Source of the DNA: Aphrophora alni
Lineage: Eukaryota > Arthropoda > Insecta > Hemiptera > Aphrophoridae
DNA length: 64,000 nucleotides
Assembly: GCA_963513935.1 (NCBI GenBank)
Contig: OY740767.1
Coordinates: 80,836,060 to 80,900,059, forward strand
Reading direction: 5' to 3'
Below the pieces are notes generated by a model that saw only the letters and a program-made list of their open reading frames with translations, was not told where the DNA came from and did not search any database. How positions within the stretch are numbered: position 1 is the stretch's first letter; every line of letters starts with the position of its first letter. Below, in pieces: positions 42,196 through 54,479 of the stretch. A program made the position numbers and the translations under genes.

Positions 42196-42893
42196 TAATT
42201 TGTAATTATTAATAGTTAATATGAGGGTACAACTGACAGGATATTTGAGGATAGACTAGTTTATTACTTTTGAAAGGAAAATATGTTAAAATGTGGAAGA
42301 TAAATAATAATACGTAATAAAATCGTCCTTATAACCTATAAATATTATTTTAATTGTTTTAAAAAACCTTATATCATTATATGCAAGAACTATATTCTTA
42401 CTTCAAATTAATAGAATAAATTCAAATTTAAACATAAATTGTTTAAGTTATTTTTAAAAAAGGTCAATAAATATACTGAAACACATTTTACTGCTTTTAA
42501 TCAGTTTAGTAATTCCGTACCTAATTAAACAAATTAACATATCTTGGCAAAGGAAAAGTATAAATGAAATTAATTATACATATAGAAAGAAGTAATTATA
42601 ATGTTTGAGAAAATATATGAAAAAACTAAAATTACCTCTATTATTATAACAATATAAATATAATAAATAATATAAATAACAATATAATAAATAAGACTAC
42701 TTTTACTTGTTACCAGGGGACTTAAATTAAACAAAAGGCGGAACCAAATGGTAACAATGTTTGAAAATTAAAAAAAAAGACAAAGACAAATTTAATAATT
42801 AACAAGGCTCAAATTTATTAAACAGAAAAAGAAATTTCGACGGTTCAGATTTTATCATTTACAAAGCAAAAAAACATCCTGAGATAGACCATC
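42196..42893. other. AT-rich non-coding stretch
   Basis: No gene is seen. The last 100 bp (from about 42,785) contain a degraded relative of the tandem unit that starts at 42,894. Confidence 0.5.
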
Positions 42894-43245
42894 ATAAGCA
42901 CAGCTTAATAATTAACAAGATTATAATTAATCAAAAGAAGTTATACGCCCTTAATGTAAAATATAATAATAAAAAAAAATTTGATGAATAGATTCTGAAA
43001 ATTTATCCCCCCTTTTTTCTTTAAGTTTATATAAACAGTTACAAAATTTAACAATAAAAAAAAATTATGAGCACAGCTTAATAATTACCGGATTATAATT
43101 AATCCTAAAAAAAAAAGATTATACGCCCTTAATGTAAAATTACAATATAAAAAAAAAATTGATGAAAAGATTCTGATATTTATTCCCCCCCCTTTTTAGT
43201 TTATTAAATAATAGTTTTTTAAAACAGTTACAGAATTTAACAATG
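42894..43245. repeat. Tandem duplication, unit about 173 bp
   Basis: Copy 1 starts ATAAGCACAGCTTAATAATT at 42,894, and copy 2 starts ATGAGCACAGCTTAATAATT at 43,067. Each continues with TTATACGCCCTTAATGTAAA, A-runs, GATTCTGA, a C-run and AACAGTTACA.AATTTAACAA. A shorter, more diverged relative precedes them at about 42,785. The structure is a small diverging satellite-like array. Confidence 0.93.
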
Positions 43246-43499
43246 AAAAGATTCTATAGATGAGGTTGATATTTTAAATTCAAAAAAAATTATATTAATT
43301 CTAACAAGATCATCATTAGATTAAATGTTACATAATATGATTTGTTTGTTAAATTTCTTAAATACTAAATTGGCCAATATACATATATATTTTAAATAAA
43401 AGAATTTGTTATAATATGAAAAGTTTATAAAAAAAGGAAAGGAAAATTTTGAATATTGAAGTTTTATAAATTGACGTCAATTTTTATTAATTTAGAAAA

Positions 43500-44225
43500 A
43501 TAACCTCTTGGAGGCTGTAAGGACCGAAAAGTTTGCATGCAGGCACCACCCAATTATTTTTCTTTTAAATTACAAATAGCTATACAAGATTACATTTAAA
43601 TGACAGTTTTAAGAACACATTTCACTAAACCAAATTAGGTACATGTACAATATAAATTTAAACAAAGTTTTGTAGAGTCAGTTTTCAAAAAAGGTCACTT
43701 TTGTCCACTTGGAAGTTTTTTTGATTTATTGTAAAAAAAACATGTTTTAAAACCAGGCAGAAACATGCTATGCACTTTTGCTGGAGTATGCAAAATGAAA
43801 CAAGATTTGGTGTGTTTCTCCGACCAGCGTTTTAGCTGGAGTCCTGTTGAAAATTCACGTGAACATGTGCCGTGAAAGAAGAACTACACAACTACTTATT
43901 AGCAAACCAAAAGAACACATCACTGAATTGTAAAACTGTTATTACATTTTCTCTATGAAGCTAAAGTGTTATTTGTCATGATGTGACTTTGATAAAATTT
44001 TAGCGGAGCGATGAAGGTTTTTTGTACATGTTGAAATGCAGAGACAGAGTCACTGCCGGTTTTATTCAGGTAAGCTCGCCAGCCGTTGTACTTTGTATCT
44101 TACATGCATGACGCGATACTTTCTAGAAAGGGCTGCTACGCGGCAGCACCTGTCAAGGTACGGAAGCACGGCGGTAGGAACTATTATTTATGAATTTAGG
44201 ATGCTACATACTTACCGCTAACAAA
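43500..44225. other. GC-richer island of unknown nature
   Basis: GC content rises noticeably, especially at 44,030-44,215. A 61-codon + strand frame (44,036-44,221) reads through it. A good splice-donor-like CAG|GTAAGC sits at about 44,066-44,074. That could mark an exon end, but no matching acceptor, long frame or conserved motif is visible. The upstream part (43,500-43,560) has a transposon-like look but no identified ends. Confidence 0.3.
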
Positions 44226-44459
44226 TTATCACATTTGCACAAAATCAATACCTAAGTACATGTTAAATAAAATAACACTTATTTATTACTTGTTTTCATG
44301 CTTTGTGTTATGAAAGTGCTACGATAATTAAAATGATTTATTATAATAATCAGGTTATTTTTGACAACATACACTTCAACCAAAGATTACGACCTATTAT
44401 GAATTAATAATTATAGGATCGCTTTTAGGTGTCTAATTATTTCAAATGATTTAACATAG

Positions 44460-44660
44460 TCCTTCCGTTGATGTTGGATATGCTGAACGAAATTGTCTAT
44501 TAACATTTCGTTAACCGTAAATAATGGAAGCCACTAAATCACACTGACATGTTATTGGTATTGATGGGGACTATTATTGTGCCATCTTTTGGGAAGATAG
44601 ATTATATTTATTTAATCACCAAGTTAGATGATCTTTCCAGCTTTGATAGTCCTACTCTGT
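44460..44660 (+). repeat. Dispersed repeat family A, copy 2
   Basis: The partner of 30,400-30,590. The frame through about 44,524-44,667 reads KPLNHTDMLLVLMGTIIV and then YIYLITKLDDLSSF. Stops appear upstream where copy 1 is open, so this copy is broken at least at its 5' side. Similarity fades outside this interval. Confidence 0.7.
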
Positions 44661-46199
44661 TATATTTTTAGCATTTTTTTATGGTTTTAAGTTGAATTCA
44701 GGTCTTTAGTTTATTCAATGATGACACTGTATACAGTACCAGTTTAATTATGTATGTTAATTAAGGTCCAGCCTCTATTTTAACTACAAAACTATTACAA
44801 TGTTTTGCTAATCCAATCATATCCTGGAACATCTGCTTAGTTACAAACTAAAATTACTTGATATAACTACTTCTACTTGAGACAATGACTGACAGAATAT
44901 AATTTTAAACACTACGATTTCTACTTATATTTTAATTTTTACAATATAAACGTTTCAGTTACCCAATCTGAATTAAATATAGTGCATACACAATTTAACA
45001 GACGGTCACAAAGATAAAAAGAAATATTGAACCCTTTTCTATAAATTTATATTCTAATGACATCAAACTAGTTTCCCATAACCTAATTTCGTAATAAAAA
45101 GGCTTTACTCATACTATATTTAAATTATTATCATTTTTAAATACTGTGTGAAACTTTAACTTCACTTATTTCGGATATGACACTATTTAATAATAGGTCA
45201 GTGCTAAATAAATATACAAATTTATTTGAAGCTCAGAATATATGATAAATAATTTCCAAGGTAAACAAGTTTCACAAAAATAGAAGAAAAAAAAGGTAAT
45301 TAATATGGTCAGTGGAAGATTAGTTGCATGTGACTAACGATAAATTAATTAAGATGAAGAATGGGACTGTTGATCACATGACTTCCGTTTCCAGATATTA
45401 AATAGTATTATGCAACATATTTTATCCTGTTTTTTTCCCTGTGATATTTAGTATTTTTTATATTATGGTATACATTTGATATATTCGCCTTGAGAGAGAA
45501 AATATCGTTTTAAGATTGATTATTAAGGGTAAACATAAAAAGGATATGTTGAAGGCAAATTTACATATTATTTTCATTTATTTATATAGATTTCAATAAC
45601 ATAGGCGTAAATAAGTAAACGTAAAGATGATTTTTTTTTCTATGCGTAAAGATTTCGAAAGATGAAGTACCTTTGTTGGCCCACGGATAAGTTTATCATT
45701 AATATAAATAGTGATAATGAGCATTAATTAATAGAAAACTACGTAATATTATGAAGAGATTAAGTTTCTCTAAGGAGTATTATAGCTTTTGTTCAAAATT
45801 AGTTTAGTTTAGTCATTAAATGCTGAATACGGTATCTTTATATCCGGCATCTAGAGCCAAAATGTGTGATGTTATTACACACATCTAGTAATGGGACACG
45901 GGGATAGGACTAGTATTAATTATTTACAATATGTAAACCTAAATTTTCAGATCTTCTTTAAAATTAGTATACATAAATAATATATAAGTAATAAATTTAT
46001 TTTAAAATATCCTAAATTTTTCTTTATTTATAACGGATTACTTATCCAATTTAAGTAGGTCATGCGATTTTGATTAATTTTAAAGTACTTTTTATACCAC
46101 AGAAGATCTAGGTATACGAAAGCACTAGGTGTAAACATAATTTTCGTTAGAAAACTAGAACTAATATATCGGTCAATACGATATAAAATCCTATTTGCC
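44661..46199. other. AT-rich non-coding stretch
   Basis: I see no genes, repeats or element ends here. Confidence 0.55.
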
Positions 46200-48309
46200 T
46201 ATACAGAGGGTCTTGAAAGTAAGTTACAAAACTCTAAGAGTTGATTTTGTGAGTCTTGAAAAAGAAAAAAAAATAGAAATATCAAAACGCCAAGTATTCC
46301 ATATAACTGCCATTTAGTTTGTTTCATAAAAACATAACTTTAAAAATAAACTAATAATGATATTTGATCTCGTATGGAATTTTATGTGTTACATATTATT
46401 GGTGTAATGAAAATAAAAACTTTATTTTTATGTTTTCAAAATGGCGTTCGTTTAAAATATGTAATATTGAATATGCAAAAAAAAATTTCTTTCCTAAACT
46501 CACAAAAGATTATACATTTTTATTTTTAAATTAAAAAAAAAGGTTTTTCGTATTTTTTCGATAGCTCAAATGATTTCGATTCCTATTTATTGATAAAAAA
46601 TAGTGAACTTAATTTGTTGGTAATTGTCTACAACACAATGTATATAGGTACCTAAAACCAAAATATTTTAAATTACACTTTTAATAAAATAATAAAATCC
46701 ATTTTCGCGATTGCATAAACAAATCATATGTGACGCCTAACTATTTCAATATGCCGCCGATTAATTTTTTTCGTGGAAATATTATCTAATATAATTAATT
46801 TCTTGTTATTTATAGTGTAACAAGTTTTTCCAAGTTTAAACGTAAATATTTCGAATTTATAATATACTGTAATTTAAGTCATTGATTTACTCTGTGCACT
46901 GTGTTAATGTTTTGTATTTAAATGCAGGGTGTTTTTATTCCATCTGATTACTGTTTTATATTGTTCTTGTGAAATTTATTTTACTTTGTTTTGATTTCTT
47001 CATTACAATGCATTGTGATTTGCCATTAAATATGATACAAATTTACTTAAAATGCTACGGTACAGTTATTCTCATGAAGAGTTTTCCGATATTCATTTTA
47101 TTGATGGCTTAGCTAATGAATACCCGCCTAGGCGGTGAGACTGTATGCCAAAAGGTTCACTAACCGACGCACATCAAGTAACTATAATATACTGAGAATA
47201 CTTGACGACTTGATTATATAACTACATTAAACCCACAAGAAAGAAAAAAATTTTAATTGTGGCTATTTAAGAATTTTAGCTGTTCGATAAACCCCAGTAA
47301 TATTTGTAGAAGATTTTCATTAATAGAAGTTATTTAAAAAAGTTTGATATGGAGCACATTACATTAATGGGAGTTTTATCCCTACCATATCGAAAGTGTT
47401 CAAAATCATTTAGAAAGAGACTTCAAGAATAGCATTCATTTATGGAAGTAGTTTCTAGGTTTCTTCCTCTGTATCTCATAAATATTTTACATGAACGAAG
47501 GAAGGGATCAATGTAAAATCAGTTTTAAATTTACGTAGACTGGAGCTGAGGTCAAATTGAGCATTTCCTGTAAGATGTTTTTTTTTTCTTGTTTAAAATG
47601 TATTGATTATTTTTAATTAGTTGTATATCATTAATGTCATAAAATTTTTTATTGATTTTCTTACAATTACGTATTTAGACTCCCTATTACATTTAAAAAA
47701 ACCATTGTAAGAAATAATCATTTTTGTTTATTAAAAAATATCATGGTAGACATACAAATATATGTATTTTTTTTATAAATACAATATACGTTTGTTTTAT
47801 TTTTGTACATATTCTCAGATATTTAGCACACACAAAATTAAATAGGCTTCATTTTGAAATAGTCACATTTCCATTTTTATGCAGTTCATATAAATTGATT
47901 TTATTATTTGTATTAAAAGTAATCGAATCCAAAAATATCTAGATTCTACGTCTGATGTGGGTGTTGTAGATAACTACCAAACGTTTTCTTGTAAATAAAA
48001 AAAAAATTCTCTTTCTTTGTTTAATAATAATGTTTTTAGTAATATTTAATCATTATTATTTATTTATTTAAACTGTGGCCATTTTTAAAATATAAAAATT
48101 AGAGTGTAATTTTTGTTTTACTAAATTTGAATTATAACTCGTATACCAATTATGTACCCAATATCTATTATATTTCTAAATTTTTAATTCTTTATTGTAC
48201 AGAAAGAAACTAAACATTTGATGGAAAATTATTCTTAATTTTGTCTTTATCCTGACGCAAATAATCATTTCATAAATATTCACAAATTATTTACGGGACA
48301 CTCTGTATA
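46200..48309. mobile_element. Possible mariner-type element or composite between two inverted ends
   Basis: The left end reads TATACAGAGGGTCTTGAAAG at 46,200. The right end, read on the opposite strand from 48,309, is TATACAGAGTGTCCCGTAAA. They agree at 15 or 16 of 20 positions, and both resemble the MITE ends at 9,704-10,183. The 2.1 kb between them has no transposase that I can see. These could be the ends of one decayed element or unrelated halves of two. The CCGCCTAGGCGG palindrome (47,124-47,135) and a 72-codon open frame at 47,724-47,942 without a motif lie inside. Confidence 0.35.
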
Positions 48310-48630
48310 TGTACGATTGTAAGCTCTAATTACATAAATATTAAAATAAATTAAATCATTAAAATTGTATACGTATCTTATTAATAGTGATTCGAATTTT
48401 CCCCTAACCACTGTAATTTCTAACTAGTAATTTATATAACTGTAATTAAGACATAGGTAATTTTACACAACCTTAAATCTGTATTTCCCTTAGAATACCG
48501 TAAAAGTTAATATCTTGGTTTCAACAAAGAGAAAACACAAGAATTAGGGAAAGGTCCATTATCTGCATTCAATAACCTGTCATCATTGTCTTTTGCTGTG
48601 AAAATTATTTCCTAACTGCTCAATAACTTG

Positions 48631-48843
48631 TTAGAGATTTTTTACTAATTTTACATTATTCAAATCTAATTCATGATTTGTTTCTAGTTTATGTTCAGCT
48701 ACACTAGACTTTTCTAGCCTGTCGTATTTGATGTGAGATAAATTTTCTTTAAATCTAGTCAATATTTTTCTCTTAACAAATGTCAAATATTTCTTAACAA
48801 ATGAATTATAATTTATTTCATAAATTCCTGAACTCTCCAACAA
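48631..48843 (-). pseudogene. GIY-YIG endonuclease domain of the Penelope-like element
   Basis: This is an open 70-codon stretch (including an in-frame ATG that is probably not a native start) that continues the pol polyprotein of the element. GIY is intact as SGIYEI. The partner YIG position reads YLT, the following Lys-Arg helix is present (VKRKILTRFKE), and so is the conserved AEH. The change in the second motif would weaken or abolish nicking. Confidence 0.8.
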
Positions 48844-49745
48844 TGGAATTGTATCTTTTGGGTTACCTAATAAATTGTAAAAAGAGAATTTTAATTTTTG
48901 TAGGTTATTTTAGTATTATAATGACTGAAAATAGAACACAGACCATTGGTGAGGGATGTATCATGAGGTAAACTTATATATCTATCTTTAATTTCTTCCG
49001 GTTGGAGTGTCGGTTGGAGTTTTTTCTAAGATTTTGTGGTTTCTGTTTCCTTAATATATTATCAATAATTTTAGGATCAAACTCATTAAACTGAGCTATT
49101 TCTTTTATAATACTTATTTCTTTGTTCAAACACTTAAAAGTAAGAGGGATGTTAATGGCCCTGTTAATAATACTATTAAATGCTGCTAATTTGTGGTGAA
49201 TGCAATGGTTGGTTCGCTTAATATGAATCTGTTATTATTTGTGGGTTTTCTGTAAATGTCAGATTCTATTCTATTTTTATTTCTAATACATAACAAATCT
49301 AGAAAAGGTAAACTGTTGTTTGTTCTACTTCATGAGTAAATTTGATAGAGCTATTTTTCTATTAATTTGACCAAGAAAGTCACTAACACTACATTTGTTG
49401 AGATCAAAAATTGCAAATATATCATCAACATACCTCAACTGTATTTTAGGAAAATAGTTAAGGTTATTTTGTAGCTCCTCTTCAAATTTACTCGTGAAGA
49501 GATCTGCTATAAATGGTGACAGGCATTACTGTTCCTTGTAATTTGGTAAAATTCATTATTATCATTATTGAGAATCATTACAGAATCATAATTGTGAATT
49601 TCACCACAGTGCTCAACAAGATTGTATCGTATATTATTAGTTTGAAATATTCCATCAGTTGTGGAATGGTTCCATGTTACGACAAAAACAAAAGCTTTAA
49701 AAACTTGAAATATTATATGTATGGAAAGAAACCATTCTTATTGTT
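48631..49745 (-). mobile_element. Degenerate Penelope-like retroelement (RT plus GIY-YIG)
   Basis: Two domains survive in the right order on the - strand. First, upstream, is a reverse transcriptase remnant. TDGIFQTNNIRYNLVEH lies near 49,605-49,660, a damaged GTVMP...SPFIADLF block near 49,500-49,540, and the catalytic YVDDIF at 49,415-49,432. After it come LPFLDLL and IYRKPTNNNRF (about 49,220-49,320), a frameshift, and an Asn/Ile/Lys-rich C-terminal part. Second is the GIY-YIG endonuclease (48,631-48,843), with SGIYEINYN, then KKYLTFVKRKILTRFKE in place of the usual YIG motif, and SSVAEH. This order is specific to Penelope-like elements, which prime on nicked DNA or telomeric ends. Several stops and frameshifts make it inactive. 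The element ends are not defined. Confidence 0.85.
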
Positions 49746-50292
49746 ATTTTCAAGTGGTTGAACGACATTATTATATCCCTTGCAATAAACCATTCATGCG
49801 ATAGTTGTTTTAGTTATTCCATCACTTCAGCAAGAATATGAGTAATTTTATAAGACAATTCACGAACTACAAATGCAGTGATTTAAACGCATGAATAACA
49901 CAACTTATTTACATTAATCCCCTACTCATATAACATCCTAATGGTATTAAAATATAAAACATAACAAATATAAAATATACTAAACTCAATTAACACCAAT
50001 AAAAGAATCTTACAAGAAAACAACATATTCTCCAATTCTTATATATACATTTAAAAAAAAGAATGAAGACACCAATGTTTGATCAATGAAGGAATTTTAT
50101 TTCACGGTTATTACAAATCTTCTCTAGAAAAACACTAACTGTACAACAAAACATAAACATTTAAAATAAATAATTTTCTAAAAATCGATGCATACTGTTC
50201 AAAACAGTTTTTAAACAATACTTATCTAAAAACGATTTCCAAACACTAACATTTATTTTACTGTGCCACTATTACAAATTAAGGTCAAGTAC
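49746..50292. other. AT-rich non-coding stretch
   Basis: This may include the 5' part of the Penelope-like element, but I cannot read any domain in it. Confidence 0.45.
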
Positions 50293-50636
50293 TATATAGG
50301 GTGGTGGTATGAAAATAGGAATTGTACTAATGATCTAGTTACAATGAGGCTGAATATTATCTCAATGCTCAGGTATTTAATTGGAAGATGGGTGAATCTA
50401 TAATGCATTAATCTCTTGAAAACAATGTCAATAATACATTTTTTAAATAATTTAAATAATAAATTTTTATTTAATTGATATTTAAATTAACGTATTTCAC
50501 AGACAGAATAATTACTTTATTATTTTTTTTTTTACACACGGAAAATGATTTGTTTCCGATCTACATAATTATTTAATGCCTGAGTTTAATTTAAAACGAT
50601 ACAATTCACTCCTCCCTCCACCAAAATTATGCGTGA

Positions 50637-50716
<80 letters not shown>

Positions 50717-51016
50717 TTTGTGGAGTTCAATTGTAACTATTGTAGAGTACAGCAATTGTGCAATGTTTTAGCCGAGTAAAATGAATATACTTCGAATTGA
50801 TGTAGAATACAACACGTGAAAAATAAAAATTTAGGGTTTTCTAATAAATTTCTTCTAGTTGCAACCCTCATCCCCGATCAATTAAGTCTTGAATTGATTC
50901 ATACCCTTAAATGATGCAAATTTCCATAGTTTAAATGCCATAAAGTTTGCAGTTAATACGTGTAACATGTTTAAAATTAAGAAGGGATTGCGTAACTTTT
51001 ACATCACTCTGTATAT
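50293..51016. mobile_element. Candidate MITE containing a (TA)n array
   Basis: The left end TATATAGGGTGGTGGTATG (from about 50,293) and the right end read inward on the opposite strand from about 51,015 (TATACAGAGTGATGTAAAAG) share most of their first 15 bases in a mariner-like pattern. The interior is non-coding and includes the 75-bp (TA)n array. The match is much weaker than for 9,704-10,183. Confidence 0.35.
50638..50712. repeat. (TA)n microsatellite
   Basis: About 75 bp of TA repeats; the Tyr-Ile open frame across it is an artefact. Confidence 0.97.
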
Positions 51017-51708
51017 ACGAAGACAATGTTTTACTCGAAGACAAATAATGAGCTGCTAAAAATTCAAATATTTGCTTCATTTGAACAAAACCCTGGCTAC
51101 TTCTCAAAATGTATTATAACCAATTATAAATGTTACATTATTTACTTCAATATATTAACAAAAGAAATATTACTAATAAATTTACTATGCTTTGAGAATA
51201 CTGGAAATATTTCGCGAAATTCTTCCAACATTCTCAGAACTTATTCACCAACCGAAAGGAAAGAAAAATGCTTATAAAAACCATATTTCCAGAAGCTTTT
51301 AGTTTTCTATTAGCCGCCATTTTCTTATAAAAATAACAATAACTTTTAAAATAGATAAGTTATTGAGTTCAGATATGTATACGCATTTGTAAAGTAACAC
51401 GTGTGTACAAGTTTACACTTGTCCCAAAAAATACTTTAATTTTTAACATTAACAAAATGGTATGTGTTTAACATTTTAAAGCACGTATTTCAAAAATCCT
51501 AAATATTACAAAAAAAAAATAAATAAATAAAAAAAAAAATTAAAAAAAAAAATACAAGAGACAAAATAATTTCTTATATGTTCAGTAGTTCGTTTAAAAT
51601 ATAACTGTGTTATAAACTATAAACTAAATATTTTATTTCATTGTAATTGTCTACAACAACAAAAAAAAATATACATGAAATTGATATACTCTTTTGTATA
51701 TACTCTTT

Positions 51709-51710
<2 letters not shown>

Positions 51711-51761
<51 letters not shown>
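51711..51761. repeat. (TA)n microsatellite
   Basis: About 50 bp of TA repeats, preceded by a short ATACTCTTTTGT direct duplication. Confidence 0.96.
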
Positions 51762-51767
<6 letters not shown>

Positions 51768-52891
51768 CTATTCGTTTCAATAACTGTGTTATGAATTTTA
51801 AAAAAATACGAAATTTTTCAGATAACTTTTAATTAATAGTACAATAATTATTTTTGAATTGTTTATTCCATAGATTGGGAATACAATAATAACAGCTGAC
51901 TAGCAATATAAGTTATTAAGAGTACTTTTCGCTATCATTTTGTGATACTTTTATATGGATCTATATATAGTTATTGTTGTTATTATTAGTATTGAAAGTA
52001 TTCTGTGAATTAAAGTAAATTTAACTTTTATTAGAGAGCCATACAAAGATAACATACATGATAAATACAATCTCAGCGTAAATCGTGCTTAAATAGAATT
52101 GATCTCTTCGTAAAGGTGGTCAATGTTCGTATCTGTTTTAGTTGCCGAATATTTATGAACCCTATGTTTTTTGATATTTCCCGAATTTCATTGAATACTC
52201 CATTCAATATTGACGACAAATAAACTGACATCATATCAAAACCTCTGTTTTTTTTTGTTTTTGTTTTTTTTAATCAGGGTTTCTCAAAACGCATATATCT
52301 GCAAAAATACTTTTTCCGTTTTATATCCATCACTTAACTGTTGTTGTTAATGTCATATGTGATAACATTATAATAAAATTGCAATTATAATATTGCTGTA
52401 TACTATTCTCTTAATTATAATTTGTCTAAATTTAAACAAATAAGAGGTATTTCAAATAAATTGAACTAAATAAATAATCATACAATAAATATTTGACACT
52501 AAACAATACAATAGACGTATTAAAATATTAACAAGTTTTATGATATTTTGTTGTAGGTCTGTGGAAAAACTATTAAAATTGAATAGAGTTAAATACATGT
52601 TATTATATCTGTTAGTTGAAAAATTGTCAACCGTTTCGCTTTATTTTTCGTAGTAAATAAGTACAAAATAAAGGGAATAATAATTTTCTTTCCCAATATA
52701 AATACGTAAAAATTATATCACAGAGAGTTACTGTACAGAGAGGCAATTTCACAACAATTACAAAGTTTACATCTTTAATTTTATACTTCAATTTAATACT
52801 GTAAACAAATAAATGTAAACTGGAAACAATTTTGTATTACTCAACAAATTATAAAAATTAACTGATCATCAATAAATACAATGTTTAATGA

Positions 52892-52893
<2 letters not shown>

Positions 52894-52981
<88 letters not shown>
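52894..52981. repeat. (TA)n microsatellite
   Basis: About 87 bp, the longest uninterrupted TA array in the window. Confidence 0.97.
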
Positions 52982-52985
<4 letters not shown>

Positions 52986-53124
52986 GATTTAATCACGATT
53001 TTTACAAGATATACTGTCAAGATTTAATTATCTGAAAATAACTTTAAGAAAAATATAGTTATTAACTTATCATGTAATAAACTTTTCCTAAAATCATTTT
53101 GAAGATATAACTGAGTAATTTTTC

Positions 53125-53267
53125 TTTTTTCTTCTGCCAAGTTGTTAAGAACGACAGGCACTAACTAACTTAATTTCCGACAAAAGTTTACGTCCCTAAT
53201 TCAATTACAAGCCACTACAGTAATTCTTTCAAGGAGCTCTATATTATATAATTTTTGTAATTGTTTC

Positions 53268-53300
<33 letters not shown>

Positions 53301-54035
53301 AGATATCAAGATATAGCACTAATAACTTTGTTAAATGTATAAAGCCTCGTTTTATAGATAATTATTTTGTTTTCGGGGAGAAGAAAATATATTAAATTGC
53401 TTTGGTTGCATAATATAATTAGATCCAGGTAATATCACTATTAAAATTATCTAGTTACTGTAAACTAGACCTTATCTGCTCATGAGTATCTTTTTTATAC
53501 CGAAACTACTGGAGGGAACTCGTTTACAAGACGTTGTTGCTAAATAAGACAATTTTAGGAGACGTCCATAGCTCAATTATTAAGAGTCGAAGGATTACGA
53601 AAAACATATTACATCCTTAGGAGTTTTTATCTTAATACTGCAGATTGCTTAAATTCTGTTTCTCATAAATAGGAGGGATTGGATTATTGCAATAATATTT
53701 GTTTCGCTACAGTTAGGTTTTTCAATGCGTTTGCGTTCAAGCTGCCTGTCTCCATTTTAACCATTCAGAAACAAGTGGAATATGTAAAAATAGAGCAGCG
53801 AGGCTAAAGTTTTGTGAGATTCACCCTTATTAGTGTACACCAGCTTACATAGATGGATTAGAGCTTTTATACTAAACTCCAAGACATAGGAACCAATAAA
53901 GGTCAATAGTATATGAGACGTTACTATTAGAGCAGGGATTTCTGATAGTTATTCAGACATGTTGTACTTCGGAAATGCCATTCCGACTAGGATAAAATTG
54001 CCTTCATTCAACCTTCCAAAAGCAAATGCAATTTT
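53125..54035 (+). repeat. Dispersed repeat family B, copy 2
   Basis: The partner of 41,295-42,195 in the same orientation. A (TA)n run (53,270-53,298) and a short ATCAAGAT tandem interrupt it just after the well-conserved core. No coding frame is visible. Confidence 0.65.
53270..53298. repeat. (TA)n microsatellite
   Basis: About 29 bp of TA repeats next to the core of repeat family B copy 2. Confidence 0.94.
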
Positions 54036-54479
54036 TCGCTGTGTTAAGGTTATTATTTAGATAAAAGTAAAAAATCATTTTACGTGAGAGACGTTGTTAC
54101 AATTACTTTTAAAAATAAGAGATTTAAAGCTTCTTGGAAGAGGACTAAAAAATGAGTGTCTGTTGTATTTAAATCATCATTTGTTACCATTCTTTGATTT
54201 TTTCCGTTACTAGTTATCCAATTATGTAGTTATCTTATTTTAAATCAATTAGGATAAAAAATAATCCATAGGGGCTAATAGTGACAATTTGTTGTTGGCT
54301 CTATAAGCTGTCTAATATAAGGGATGTTTATTTTGATTCTTATAATTTTACAGTTCATTTTAACAGTCACACATTGTGTTTAAAAACACAATCACATGTA
54401 AAAGACTGTAAGATAAGTCCAACCAAAATTAAAGGGGAAAATTATAACAAAACTACCGAAACATGTAATATTTGTTTTG

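Larger units (their letters stand above)
51017..53124. other. AT-rich non-coding stretch
   Basis: This contains (TA)n arrays at 51,711 and 52,894 and an A-rich patch near 51,510-51,550. The 83-codon frame at 51,026-51,277 (+) has no recognised motif. Confidence 0.5.

Noticed and set aside
50576..50779. Open frame with Tyr-Ile repeats (similar ones at 31,336 and 51,647)
   Set aside because: The frames are kept open only by (TA)n arrays, which lack stops in one frame.
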